DNA of 33,711 nucleotides from an uncultured Hyphomicrobiales bacterium (GTDB lineage Bacteria; Pseudomonadota; Alphaproteobacteria; Rhizobiales; Hyphomicrobiaceae): positions 2,480-36,190 of the forward strand of contig CADEEC010000014.1 of assembly GCA_902826255.1 (NCBI GenBank). Reading direction: 5' to 3'. Made by a program: the position numbers and the translations under genes. Shown here one piece after another: positions 16,566-24,440 of this stretch (positions within the stretch are counted from its first letter, which is position 1; each line of letters begins with the position of its first letter). The notes beneath the pieces are model-generated. The model saw only the letters and a program-made list of their open reading frames with translations. It ran no database searches and was not told the origin of the DNA.

Positions 16566-18314
16566 CTATGCGGAGCGGAAATTGAGATCGCTGTTGTCCA
16601 GTCCACGCCCAGTGATTGCCTGCAACTGAATGGCGGAGAAGTCCGGGTGATCGACGCCCACATTATTTGTCCATGCAAGTGGTATGCCCGACCCGGCTAG
16701 AGTGCATTGAAATGCCACTCTTGAGCCGGAGTCGCTGCAGACGCTTGCTGGCGTTTCGTTACGATCGAGGCAGAACGCTGCGAGTGTCCCGGCGGCTTCC
16801 CCGATGTTCCACTCAACGGGATGAAGACGGAAGCATCCGTTCGTAATGTGCGTCGTGCCGATGTTCTTGGCCGCTGCCAGCAGATTGACGATGCGGACCG
16901 GTATCAGCGCTCCCATCGGAATCTGGAACGGCCGAGTTCTGCAGCTGATGCCCACGTCTTCCGGTCCGGAACGATGGATGTCGATAGGATACCAGCCCAC
17001 ACCGACCGAATCCTCGAAATGCGCGGCGCGCGGCCCTGCTTGATGTTCGACGGAGACGTCCTGTTCGACAACGGTGCGCAATGACTTGATGCGCCTGGAC
17101 TCGCGGATATAGGGAAACTTCGCCAGGCCATCCGGCGTGCCCATGATGCCGGGGCTCAGCCTTAGCTCTGGCGCTCCGCGGCGGGAGCCTGTAGCCGGTG
17201 CTTCCGTCTGGAGCCAATAAAGGAAACCGAGACTGACACGCTTGGCGTCCTGCAAGGCGGCAGCCATCTGCGAGGCGGAGACATCGATGATGGTCGACTC
17301 ACGGTAGTCGTTGCCCGGCCAGTTGATCATCGACAGGTCGGTCTGAGAACGAGACCCCAGAAGCTTGCTGTCGACAAGGCGCCGGTATGTCCATAGCCCG
17401 CCCTTCGTACCGGGCATGGTGTCGTAGAGCCTGTAGTCCAGCCAGCCGCTCTCCTCCCCGTAAATCTCGCCTCCGTGAACCTCAATTTTCAAGCTGTAGG
17501 GCTGCGAGTTGCGGAAGAAGTCGTAGCGGGCGGGCTGCGGAATAACGTGGCTCTCGCCATCGGGTCGCCGCTCAAGCCCGAAGACATAGGTGAAGCTCTG
17601 CACGCAGTGCGGCATCGCCGTCCTTGGCTGGGCGTGCGGCTCGTCTGTGTCCGCCATTGTTTCTGCGCCGTTGACATATTCGGCGCCAGCGAGCGGCAGC
17701 AGGTCGCCGAGTTCGGTCGCATCGAGAACCATGGCAGGCTTGAAGCGAAGAACTGGGCTGCTGGATAGCGGGATGGCTGTCACCGCAACGATCCGGTCGT
17801 TTATCGTTTCGACGGCCGCGGTCTTGGTCCTCAAATGAATGGTCAACCGACCTTGCGCGATATGCGGCTCCAGCATGGCCATCATTGCATCAACGGCCAC
17901 CTTCGGCTCGAAGGCGACGCGAGTCACCCAGCAGTTGCCGGGATTGAAGTGCGGCTGCTGGCCGGCCGATCCTGCGTATGGCCGGTAGTGATCTCGCAAA
18001 GCTCTACGCAGGGCATAGTAACTCGCCGTGCCGCCGAACTCCTCGATATGTGCGTGCTCGTCGAGTGCGGAAATTCCCTGCGCGGTCAGCTGCCCGCCGA
18101 TCCAATCCGTCTCCTCGATCAGGTGTACGCGCTTGCCTGCGCGCGCCGCTGCGAGCGCAGCGGCAACACCGCCGGTGCCGCCACCGGCGATAAGCACGTC
18201 GCACTCGATCTCGAGTGCGTCGGACAGGTTCGGCACACGCACAACTGCAATGGAGGGGTCGCCGTCCGCCGGCACGCGCATGACATCCACGACTTCCTCG
18301 AGAGCTCGAAGCAT
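16566..18314 (-). CDS. FAD-dependent oxidoreductase (FAD_oxidored, PF12831-like)
   Basis: A 582-residue flavoprotein. The dinucleotide-binding motif is at residues 39-64 (DVLIAGGGTGGVAAALAAAR then HLIEE), followed by DWIGGQLTAQG. Near the C-terminus is the second FAD-contact region KNIGTTHITNGCFRLHPVEW followed by NIGEAAGTLAAF, the characteristic end of PF12831 proteins. About 38 residues precede the Rossmann motif and do not look like a signal peptide, so it is probably cytoplasmic. It starts only 3 bases after the stop of the TRAP2 dctM gene, so it is very likely translated from the same mRNA and acts on the TRAP2 solute or a product of it. The exact substrate is unknown; the family includes many uncharacterised dehydrogenases. 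Confidence 0.88.
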   Translation of the reverse strand: MLRALEEVVDVMRVPADGDPSIAVVRVPNLSDALEIECDVLIAGGGTGGVAAALAAARAGKRVHLIEETDWIGGQLTAQGISALDEHAHIEEFGGTASYYALRRALRDHYRPYAGSAGQQPHFNPGNCWVTRVAFEPKVAVDAMMAMLEPHIAQGRLTIHLRTKTAAVETINDRIVAVTAIPLSSSPVLRFKPAMVLDATELGDLLPLAGAEYVNGAETMADTDEPHAQPRTAMPHCVQSFTYVFGLERRPDGESHVIPQPARYDFFRNSQPYSLKIEVHGGEIYGEESGWLDYRLYDTMPGTKGGLWTYRRLVDSKLLGSRSQTDLSMINWPGNDYRESTIIDVSASQMAAALQDAKRVSLGFLYWLQTEAPATGSRRGAPELRLSPGIMGTPDGLAKFPYIRESRRIKSLRTVVEQDVSVEHQAGPRAAHFEDSVGVGWYPIDIHRSGPEDVGISCRTRPFQIPMGALIPVRIVNLLAAAKNIGTTHITNGCFRLHPVEWNIGEAAGTLAAFCLDRNETPASVCSDSGSRVAFQCTLAGSGIPLAWTNNVGVDHPDFSAIQLQAITGRGLDNSDLNFRSA

Positions 18315-18317
18315 GCG

Positions 18318-19634
18318 TCAGTGGGCCATGGTGCTGGGCAGCCAAAGCGCTATTTGAGGGAACGAGGTGACAAGCGCGAGGACTGCGAATTGAATGATGA
18401 GGTAAGGCCAGATCGACCCGAATATGTGACTGAGCGTAATGCCCGGCGGCGTGACACCTTTGAGATAGAAGGCCGCGGGTCCGAACGGCGGCGAGATGTA
18501 TGAGATCTGCATGTTGAGACAGAACAGCGCGCCGAGCCAGACGAGATCAAAGCCGAGCTTTTCTGCGATCGGAACAAAGATCGGCGCCGTCAGGAACAGG
18601 ATGCCGATCCAATCGATAAAGCAGCCGAGTATGATCCAGATCGCCTGGAACATGATGATGATGTAGATCGGCTCAAGCGGCAGCGACGTCATCGTGTCCT
18701 GGATCAGCTTGGTACCGCCTGCGAGCGTGTAGACACCGATCAGCGCGGACGAGCCGAAGAACAGCCAGTAGAGCATGACCGTGACCTTGGTCGTCTCCTC
18801 GATGGCGTGGCGCACGTTGGCGAGCGACAAGCGGCCGTTGACGATCATGGCGAGGATCGCACCGACGACGCCAACGCCTGCAGCCTCGGTGGGCGTCGCT
18901 ATGCCGAGGTAAAGCGAACCGAGCACCATCAGGGCGACAAAGCCCGGGATGATCAGCTCCTTGAGCAGCGCCAACTTCTCGCTCAAGGGACGCTGGCGTT
19001 CATGCAGCGGCGCCGGCGGCGCAAGCTCGGGTGATATCCAGCAACGAATGATGATGTAGGCGCAGTAGGACCCGGCGAGGAGCAGTCCAGGAACCACGCC
19101 CGCCATGTATAGCTGGCCGATGGAAACGCCGGCTGTCAGCCCGTAGAGGATGAATACCACGCTTGGTGGTATAAGGGTCGCTAGGCCGCCACCGGCGCAG
19201 ATGCTACCGAGGGCAATCTTCTTGTCGTAGCCGCGGCTGAGCATGGCCGGCAGCGCAATCACGCCCATGGTGACGATCTCGGCGCCGATGACACCCACCA
19301 TCGTGGCCATCAGCGCGCACGAGAAGATGACGGCCACAGCCAGGCCGCCGGGAACGCCGCCGAACCAGACGTGCACCGCTCGAAAAATGGCGTCCGCAAC
19401 GCCCGCACGTTCCAGAACGCACGCCATGAAAATGAACAGCGGCACGGAGACGAGCACGTAGTTGCCCATCAACGTGAACACGCGGCTGACGACAAGAGTC
19501 AGGCCCGGAAGGCCGAACAAGGCGTAGGCGAACACGACTGCCACCGCGCCCGTCGCGAATGCGAGCGGCACACCTGCCAGCAAGATAACGATAAAGACAA
19601 CGACGAAGAGGAGGCTGAGAAGCTCGATGCTCAT
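18318..19634 (-). CDS. TRAP transporter large permease (DctM family), system 2
   Basis: 438-residue large membrane subunit of the second TRAP system, with family motifs VLVSVPLFIFMACVLERAGV, MVGVIGAEIVTMGVIALPAM, ATLIPPSVVFILYGL and the C-terminal LNMQISYISPPFGPAAFYLK. Its start overlaps the dctQ2 stop by 4 bases, and its stop is 3 bases before the FAD oxidoreductase start. It is clearly different in sequence from the system 1 DctM, so the two TRAP sets are not a recent duplication. Confidence 0.93.
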   Translation of the reverse strand: MSIELLSLLFVVVFIVILLAGVPLAFATGAVAVVFAYALFGLPGLTLVVSRVFTLMGNYVLVSVPLFIFMACVLERAGVADAIFRAVHVWFGGVPGGLAVAVIFSCALMATMVGVIGAEIVTMGVIALPAMLSRGYDKKIALGSICAGGGLATLIPPSVVFILYGLTAGVSIGQLYMAGVVPGLLLAGSYCAYIIIRCWISPELAPPAPLHERQRPLSEKLALLKELIIPGFVALMVLGSLYLGIATPTEAAGVGVVGAILAMIVNGRLSLANVRHAIEETTKVTVMLYWLFFGSSALIGVYTLAGGTKLIQDTMTSLPLEPIYIIIMFQAIWIILGCFIDWIGILFLTAPIFVPIAEKLGFDLVWLGALFCLNMQISYISPPFGPAAFYLKGVTPPGITLSHIFGSIWPYLIIQFAVLALVTSFPQIALWLPSTMAH

Positions 19635-20194
19635 GGGGTCCGCTCGGCCTCAGGCACGACGCCCATTTCGCGGGCGAGATTGACGATGCCTTGCAGCAGG
19701 AGCAACAGGCCAGCGAGGGGGATGGCGGCCTTCACCGGCCATATCGGCGGGTTCCATGGCGTACCGGTGCCCTCCGATTGCAGGAACGATGACCATGCCA
19801 TCTGCGTGCCGATCCATACGAGGGCGCCGACGTAGAGGGCGAAGCAAATAAAGCTGATCAGGTCGGCAATCATTTTGAGGCGAGGCGGCAGCACGCCATA
19901 GACGAGATCGATGCGTACGTGCCCCCTTTTCAGGAGCGCATAGCCTCCGCCCAAAAGGTATGTGACTGCCGAAAGGTAGACGGTGGTCTCGTTTGCCCAG
20001 ACTGTAGCCCGGCCGAACAGGCCGCGGGCCACGACTTCGTAGAGGATTGCGAAGGTAACGATGATGATGGACGCGCCCCAGAAACGGGCGACCCACGTGT
20101 TGATACCATCGACCGCGGCGCAGAAAGCCGCAAACGCACCGCCCTGCGGCCGCCGTCCCCCACCGGCCACAGGGCGCCCCTCGGCTGGGCTCAT
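19631..20194 (-). CDS. TRAP transporter small permease (DctQ family), system 2
   Basis: 187-residue small membrane subunit with four hydrophobic segments, for example FWGASIIIVTFAILYEVVAR, TTVYLSAVTYLLGGGYALL and LISFICFALYVGALVWIG. The family feature KRGHVRIDLVYGVL lies in the middle. The N-terminal 25 residues are Gly/Arg-rich. It overlaps dctP2 by 4 bases upstream and dctM2 by 4 bases downstream, giving tight translational coupling of the three TRAP2 subunits. Confidence 0.92.
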   Translation of the reverse strand: MSPAEGRPVAGGGRRPQGGAFAAFCAAVDGINTWVARFWGASIIIVTFAILYEVVARGLFGRATVWANETTVYLSAVTYLLGGGYALLKRGHVRIDLVYGVLPPRLKMIADLISFICFALYVGALVWIGTQMAWSSFLQSEGTGTPWNPPIWPVKAAIPLAGLLLLLQGIVNLAREMGVVPEAERTP

Positions 20195-21237
20195 GCAACG
20201 ACGCCCAGGTCCTTGAGCCAGGCGAGCTGGGAGTCATAGGCTTGTTTGGCAAGCGGTGTCTTCTTGGACCAGTCTTCCCACGTCTTAACGGCGAGCGCTC
20301 GCATCTTGGTCATCTGGGCGTCGTCCCAGGTCGTGTATTTGACACCCTTACTGGCGAGCTCCTTCAGCACGCGTACGTCGTCAACGGCCACGCGCTGCAC
20401 CTGATCCCACGTCCACTCCCGGGTGGTGGAGTGCACGATGGCCTTGACGTCATCAGGCAAGGCTTTCCACGCTGCCAGGTTGACCGTGAATTCCTGCACC
20501 GGCATGGAATGGAAAATCTTGGTGGGGTGCTTGGCGACGCCGTGGAAGCCCATTCGTTCGTTCATGGAGACCGATCCCCAGTCAGCGGCGTCTACAACCC
20601 CTTTGTCGAGCGCCGAGAACACCTCTCCGCCTGGCAGAACGACGATGGAGGCGCCGAGTTTGGTCAGAATTTCCGCTGTCATGCCTTGGGGCGAGCGGAA
20701 CTTGACTCCTTTGAAGTCATCCAGTGTGTTGATCGCCTTCTTCGAAACGATGGTTTCTACCCCCCACCAGCTCACGCCGACCGGATAGGCGTTGTACTTG
20801 GCATAAGCCTCGCGCAGCATCTGCAGGCCGCCGCGATGCTGAAACCAAGCCTCCGCCTGATGCGGATGCTGATAGCCGAACACAAAATCGCTTATGACCG
20901 CTAAGCCTGCATCCTTGCCGCTGAAGTAGCCGGGCCAGGACGAATGAGCCTGCAACACGCCGGCAGTCACCGCATCGAGGGTCTCGAATGCACCCGTGAC
21001 GGCTCCAGCCGCGAACGGCTCTATGACGAGGCGGCCGTTGGTGTTGACTTTCAGCCGTTCGCAAAAATCCTGAAAGGCTTTGTAAGTCAACTCTGCGGCG
21101 CTCCACATGGACTGGCATCGCCACCGCGTGACCTGTTGGGCCCGCAGCACCGTGGGCGCGGCGACCAAGCCTGCCGCTGCCGATGCGCCTACGGCCGACG
21201 ATTTCAGGAATCCACGCCTGCTGGTGGTGATGGTCAT
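20191..21237 (-). CDS. TRAP transporter substrate-binding protein (DctP/TakP-like), system 2, Tat-exported
   Basis: 348-residue periplasmic receptor. The N-terminus is a twin-arginine signal (TSRRGFLKSSAVGASAAAGL, cleavage near VLRAQQ), unlike the Sec signal of system 1. The mature domain contains VTRWRCQSMWSAAELTYKAF, the binding signature GVKFRSPQGMTAEILTKLGA, and GGEVFSALDKGVVDAADWGS. These resemble the TakP group that binds 2-oxo acids, often with a cation. TGGGAGGAG lies about 6 bases before the ATG. It is the first gene of the TRAP2/FAD-oxidoreductase run, with a putative GntR operator 56-72 bases upstream. Confidence 0.92.
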   Translation of the reverse strand: MTITTSRRGFLKSSAVGASAAAGLVAAPTVLRAQQVTRWRCQSMWSAAELTYKAFQDFCERLKVNTNGRLVIEPFAAGAVTGAFETLDAVTAGVLQAHSSWPGYFSGKDAGLAVISDFVFGYQHPHQAEAWFQHRGGLQMLREAYAKYNAYPVGVSWWGVETIVSKKAINTLDDFKGVKFRSPQGMTAEILTKLGASIVVLPGGEVFSALDKGVVDAADWGSVSMNERMGFHGVAKHPTKIFHSMPVQEFTVNLAAWKALPDDVKAIVHSTTREWTWDQVQRVAVDDVRVLKELASKGVKYTTWDDAQMTKMRALAVKTWEDWSKKTPLAKQAYDSQLAWLKDLGVVA

Positions 21238-21292
21238 GCGGTCTCCTCCCAGAGAGCGACCCGCACGTCATCGCGCAGGTCGTTTATTTTGA

Positions 21293-21309
21293 TATATTAG
21301 TAAAATATT
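21293..21309. promoter_or_regulatory. candidate GntR operator upstream of TRAP2 (copy A)
   Basis: TATATTAGTAAAATATT (plus-strand reading) lies in the 152-base gap between dctP2 and gntR. It matches 14 of 17 positions of the motif upstream of phyH (copy B, 22218-22234, read on the opposite strand). It is strikingly A/T-rich in GC-rich surroundings and contains TTA-N-TAA half-sites. It overlaps the region where the TRAP2 promoter must be. Assignment to the neighbouring GntR protein is inference. Confidence 0.55.
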
Positions 21310-21389
21310 GAAGCGTGCGGTGCGTATGTGTCAACGGGAATTTGGCAAGCGCATTTGAGATGTGCGCCAGGGTCTACGTATGCTGCCGC

Positions 21390-22157
21390 TTACAAGCGGC
21401 CGGTGACGGTCGCCCGCGTCAGCTCCTCGACGTAGTCCATGAGCCGGTCGGTGGCGGCGACGGCCTCTTTTTCGTCGCCGACCACAACGGCCCGGACGAC
21501 CTCGGCGTGGTGCCTCGTTGCCGTCGCGATGTCGCGAACTTGGCGATAGTGCAGGTAGTAGAAGCGGCGCGACATGGCATAACAAGGCATCACCGCCCGC
21601 GCGACGAAGGGGTTCCTGGCGCAACTTGCAAGAAAGTTTTTCAACTCATAGTGCTGGCGGAGGTACGACAGAACATCATCCTCGTCGTCTCCGAACGTCT
21701 CCAACCGCTCCGCCATCTTGAGCAGCTGCGAGCGCTCTCCGGCGGTGCTCCGACGGGCGGCATCTGCAGCAATCAGGCGATCCAGCGCACGTCGCAGGTC
21801 GAGCAGCAGCAACTGCTCCACCACATTGATCTCGGTGATCTGCGCGCCGTGGCGCGGAAGAATGCGGACCAGATGATCTCTCTCGAGCCGCTGCAGAGCT
21901 TCGCGCACCGGTGTGCGGCCAATTCCGAGCTTCAGGCTGAGCTCGGCCTCCGACCAGATACTGCCCGGCGAGAGCTCGAGGGAAACGATCATCTCCTCCA
22001 GGCGCGTATGGGCTAGGTCGGAAAGCCCTGAATGCTCGCCGCCCCCCATTCCGCGCTGGGTCGGCGACCGTTCCGGTTTCGCTGGGGACTTCCCTGGAGG
22101 CCTTGTGGCGGCGCGGGTCTTGAGGCGTCCCGAGCGGGAGTGCGAGGCTCGCGTCAT
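21390..22157 (-). CDS. GntR-family transcriptional regulator, FCD subfamily
   Basis: 255-residue regulator. A basic, probably disordered N-terminal tail of about 45 residues (RSGRLKTRAATRPPGKSPAK) is followed by a winged helix at about residues 48-112 (WSEAELSLKLGIGRTPVREA, LQRLERDHLVRILPRHGAQI). An all-helical FCD effector domain follows (LDLRRALDRLIAADAARR ... ATRHHAEVVRAVVVGDEKEA). FCD domains usually bind carboxylic acids, often through a metal. The start is taken at the ATG at 22157; a TTG at 22205 would add 16 residues and run closer to the operator. It lies divergent from phyH and upstream of TRAP2, and the two shared motifs suggest it regulates both. Confidence 0.9.
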   Translation of the reverse strand: MTRASHSRSGRLKTRAATRPPGKSPAKPERSPTQRGMGGGEHSGLSDLAHTRLEEMIVSLELSPGSIWSEAELSLKLGIGRTPVREALQRLERDHLVRILPRHGAQITEINVVEQLLLLDLRRALDRLIAADAARRSTAGERSQLLKMAERLETFGDDEDDVLSYLRQHYELKNFLASCARNPFVARAVMPCYAMSRRFYYLHYRQVRDIATATRHHAEVVRAVVVGDEKEAVAATDRLMDYVEELTRATVTGRL

Positions 22158-22217
22158 CAATATCTCGCGGCTTGCGATTTGCTTCAGCGAGTCTAGCGCG
22201 GCCAACGTCGGGATGCT

Positions 22218-22234
22218 AACATATTACTAACATA
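22218..22234. promoter_or_regulatory. candidate GntR operator between gntR and phyH (copy B)
   Basis: Read on the minus strand the site is TATGTTAGTAATATGTT, matching copy A (21293-21309) at 14 of 17 positions. On the plus strand it also forms a direct repeat CTAACATA-TTA-CTAACATA (22216-22234). It lies in the 106-base divergent gap, 30 bases before the phyH ATG, where it could control both gntR and phyH. Confidence 0.55.
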
Positions 22235-22263
22235 CCAAGCAGGCTTATGGGAGGACGTTAAGG

Positions 22264-23097
22264 ATGACGAAGATATTGTCGGAGCAAGCGGTCGAGTCGT
22301 TCCGCCGCGACGGCTACTATTTTCCTGTTCCAGTTCTTTCGTCCGCGGAAGTCTCCCGCTACCGCAGCTCCCTGGAAGAGCACGAGGCCCACACGGGCGC
22401 ACCCTTGCAGGGCAACTGGCGGCACAAGGCGCATCTGCTCTTCACCTGGGTCGACGAACTCGTTCATCACCCCAAGATCGTCGATGCGGCAGAAGATGTC
22501 CTCGGCCCGAACCTCCTCTGCTGGACGACTAATTTCTTCATCAAGGAGGCGAACAGCCCGGGCTTCGTTTCCTGGCACCAGGACGCTTTCTATTGGGGCT
22601 TGAGCAAGGACGACGTTGTTACGGCCTGGGTGGCGCTCTCCCCCGCCAATCTCCAAAGCGGGTGCATGAAGTTCGTGCCCGGCTCGCAGACGCAAGAGCA
22701 TATCGAGCACGTCGACACCTTCCATAAGGACAATCTGTTGTCTCGCGGTCAGGAGATTGCCGTGAAGGTGGACGGCGAAAGGACGGTCGATTGCATTCTC
22801 AATGCGGGCGAGATGTCCCTCCATCACGTCAAGCTCGTGCACGGCTCCGAGCCCAACCGTTCCAACGACCGGCGCATCGGCTTGGCGATCCGCTACATTC
22901 CGACCGATCTCAAGCAGCTCAAGGTTCGCGACTCGGCAACGCTGGTCCGCGGTGTCGACAAGCATGGCAACTTCGATCTGGAGCCGCGGCCCAAGCGCGA
23001 CCTCGACGACGCGGCGCTTGCCGCGCACACCGATGCCGTCGAGCGGCAAGTGAAGGCGCTGTATTCGGGAACGGACAAAGCGGCGTTCCGCGCCTGA
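22264..23097 (+). CDS. PhyH-family Fe(II)/2-oxoglutarate-dependent dioxygenase
   Basis: 277-residue oxygenase of the phytanoyl-CoA dioxygenase family, which hydroxylates small substrates using Fe(II), O2 and 2-oxoglutarate. The facial triad is visible as His105-x-Asp107 in SWHQDAFYWGL and the distal His193 in LVHGSEPNRSNDRRIG. Arg204, 11 residues after the distal His, is placed to bind 2-oxoglutarate. The protein begins in the usual way with a helix and GYYFPVPVLS. It is the first gene of a two-gene unit with the PanB-like gene (48-base gap), divergent from gntR. Related enzymes act on phytanoyl-CoA, ectoine, phosphonates and chlorinated or hydroxylated acids; the substrate here is unknown. 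Confidence 0.9.
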   Translation: MTKILSEQAVESFRRDGYYFPVPVLSSAEVSRYRSSLEEHEAHTGAPLQGNWRHKAHLLFTWVDELVHHPKIVDAAEDVLGPNLLCWTTNFFIKEANSPGFVSWHQDAFYWGLSKDDVVTAWVALSPANLQSGCMKFVPGSQTQEHIEHVDTFHKDNLLSRGQEIAVKVDGERTVDCILNAGEMSLHHVKLVHGSEPNRSNDRRIGLAIRYIPTDLKQLKVRDSATLVRGVDKHGNFDLEPRPKRDLDDAALAAHTDAVERQVKALYSGTDKAAFRA

Positions 23098-23145
23098 TCA
23101 AAACCGGCGCGCACGCTTCCAAACTAGCTCAATCTGGGAACCATC

Positions 23146-24015
23146 ATGGCCGAGGAACGCAAACGCCTGACCGTGCCTGACCTCAAGGCGCGCAAGAAAG
23201 CCAACGAAAAAGTCGTGATGGTTTCAATACCGGACTTCCCGTCTGCGGTTTGGGCCGAACGGGCCGGTATCGACATCGCGGCAGTGGGCGACTCGCTCGG
23301 GATGACCAACTACGGCCATCCCAATACGCTGCCCGTGACGGTCGACATGATGATCAATCACGCACAGGCGGTCCGCCGCGGTGCGCCCAACTGCATGGTG
23401 CTGGTTGCGATGCCCTATGGCAGCTACGCGACCGAGCACATCGGCGTCACCAATGCCCTGCGCATCATGAAGGAGGGCGGTGCCGACGTCGTCAAGATGC
23501 AGGGCGGCAAGGAGAAAGCCCCGATCATCAAGGCCATTGCCGACGCCGGCGTGCCGGTGATGAGCCACGTCGGTATGTGTCCGCACTTCATGCATCTCTA
23601 CGGTGGGTTCAAGCTGCAGGGAAAGACGGCCGACGAAGCCATGCGCATTATCGAGGACGGCATGGCGATCGAAGCCGCGGGGGCGTGCGGCTTTGAGATC
23701 GAAGCGGTGCCGGCCCCGGTGGCGAAGGCCGTGGACGATGCCGTCGACATCTTCACGTTCGGCATCGGCGCAGGATCTGCGAGCTGTGGCCAGCTGCTCC
23801 TAGGCTATGACCTGCTCGGCGTGTTCGACCAGTTCAAGCCGAAGTTCACCAAGCGCTACGCAGAGCTCTCCCGGGTCGCCGTGGAAGGCCTGAAGGCCTA
23901 TGCGGCGGAGGTCCGCAGCGGCACGTTCCCGGATGCAGAGCACGCCTATTCCATGAAAGCTGAGGAGGTCGAGAAGCTTCAAGTCGCGGTACGCAAACTG
24001 CCGAAGCGGACGTAG
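23146..24015 (+). CDS. PanB-like protein (ketopantoate hydroxymethyltransferase family paralogue with altered active site)
   Basis: 289 residues, close to PanB in length and fold (PEP mutase/isocitrate lyase superfamily barrel). Strong family matches are VGDSLGMTNYGHPNTLPVTV, AVRRGAPNCMVL, and GIGAGSASCGQ. Comparing with my memory of E. coli PanB, Asp45 is kept (Asp49), as are the Lys in VVKMQGG (Lys117), His136 (His141) and Glu181 (Glu186). However, Mg ligand Asp84 is Ala88 (VLVAMPYG) and Mg ligand Glu114 is Gln119. The family's N-terminal TAYD is SIPD here. So normal metal-dependent hydroxymethyl transfer is doubtful. No panC or panD is adjacent; the neighbours are a dioxygenase, a GntR gene and a TRAP system. 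It is probably a neofunctionalised catabolic lyase or aldolase-like enzyme. Confidence 0.82.
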   Translation: MAEERKRLTVPDLKARKKANEKVVMVSIPDFPSAVWAERAGIDIAAVGDSLGMTNYGHPNTLPVTVDMMINHAQAVRRGAPNCMVLVAMPYGSYATEHIGVTNALRIMKEGGADVVKMQGGKEKAPIIKAIADAGVPVMSHVGMCPHFMHLYGGFKLQGKTADEAMRIIEDGMAIEAAGACGFEIEAVPAPVAKAVDDAVDIFTFGIGAGSASCGQLLLGYDLLGVFDQFKPKFTKRYAELSRVAVEGLKAYAAEVRSGTFPDAEHAYSMKAEEVEKLQVAVRKLPKRT

Positions 24016-24108
24016 GAGACGTTGAGGACGCCGACCAAGACGATCTCCGTCGCGTGGCTCCTCAACCACAGGTCAGAGGGCAGAGCGCTGCTCGCTGACG
24101 CTCGTCAA

Positions 24109-24138
24109 TTGACAGCTCTCGCTGCTGGCCCGTAGCGT
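24109..24138 (+). promoter_or_regulatory. candidate promoter of the riboswitch-btuB transcript
   Basis: A perfect -35 TTGACA (24109-24114) is followed after 18 bases by TAGCGT (24133-24138), a poor -10. Transcription would begin at about 24145, which is where the riboswitch P1 stem starts. The position is persuasive, the -10 is not. Confidence 0.45.
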
Positions 24139-24144
24139 AAGGAT

Positions 24145-24310
24145 GACGGCTCCCTTCGGGGATTAATTGGGAATGCGGTGCGAGGGATTTCACTCGAATC
24201 CGCAGCTGCCCCCGCAACTGTGAGCGGCAAGTCCACGGTCTCTAGCCACTGGGAGCAATCCTGGGAAGGCGACTGTGAACGATGACCCGCGAGCCAGGAG
24301 ACCTGCCGTC
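24145..24310 (+). ncRNA. cobalamin (adenosylcobalamin) riboswitch
   Basis: A leader RNA of about 166 bases that binds a B12 coenzyme and lowers expression of the downstream receptor gene when cobalamin is plentiful. The class is recognised from conserved blocks in order: a closing P1 stem GACGGC (24145-24150) pairing with GCCGTC (24305-24310); GGGATTAATTGGGAATGCGG near the 5' side; the core GCAGCTGCCCCCGCAACTGT; GCCACTGGGA and TGGGAAGGCG; and the B12 box GAGCCAGGAGACCTGCC. The aptamer is complete. The 130-base expression platform that follows contains a hairpin at 24363-24386 (CCAGAGGGGTT...AACTCCGCTGG) without a U-tract, so control at the ribosome-binding site is more likely than termination. 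That last point is inference. Confidence 0.96.
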
Positions 24311-24440
24311 AGCCGTGGTCACACGCGAGCATGTCGATCGGGGTGTATCGGCAGTAGACTGACCAGAGGGGTTTCAACTCCGCTGGACGGCCTTCGTTCG
24401 CGGTGACGTGCCACTGCCGTCGCGTCGAGGTCTTTTTCCA

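Noticed and set aside
23146-24015. Genuine pantothenate biosynthesis gene panB
   Set aside because: Two of three Mg ligands are replaced and the context is catabolic, so the standard function is not supported.
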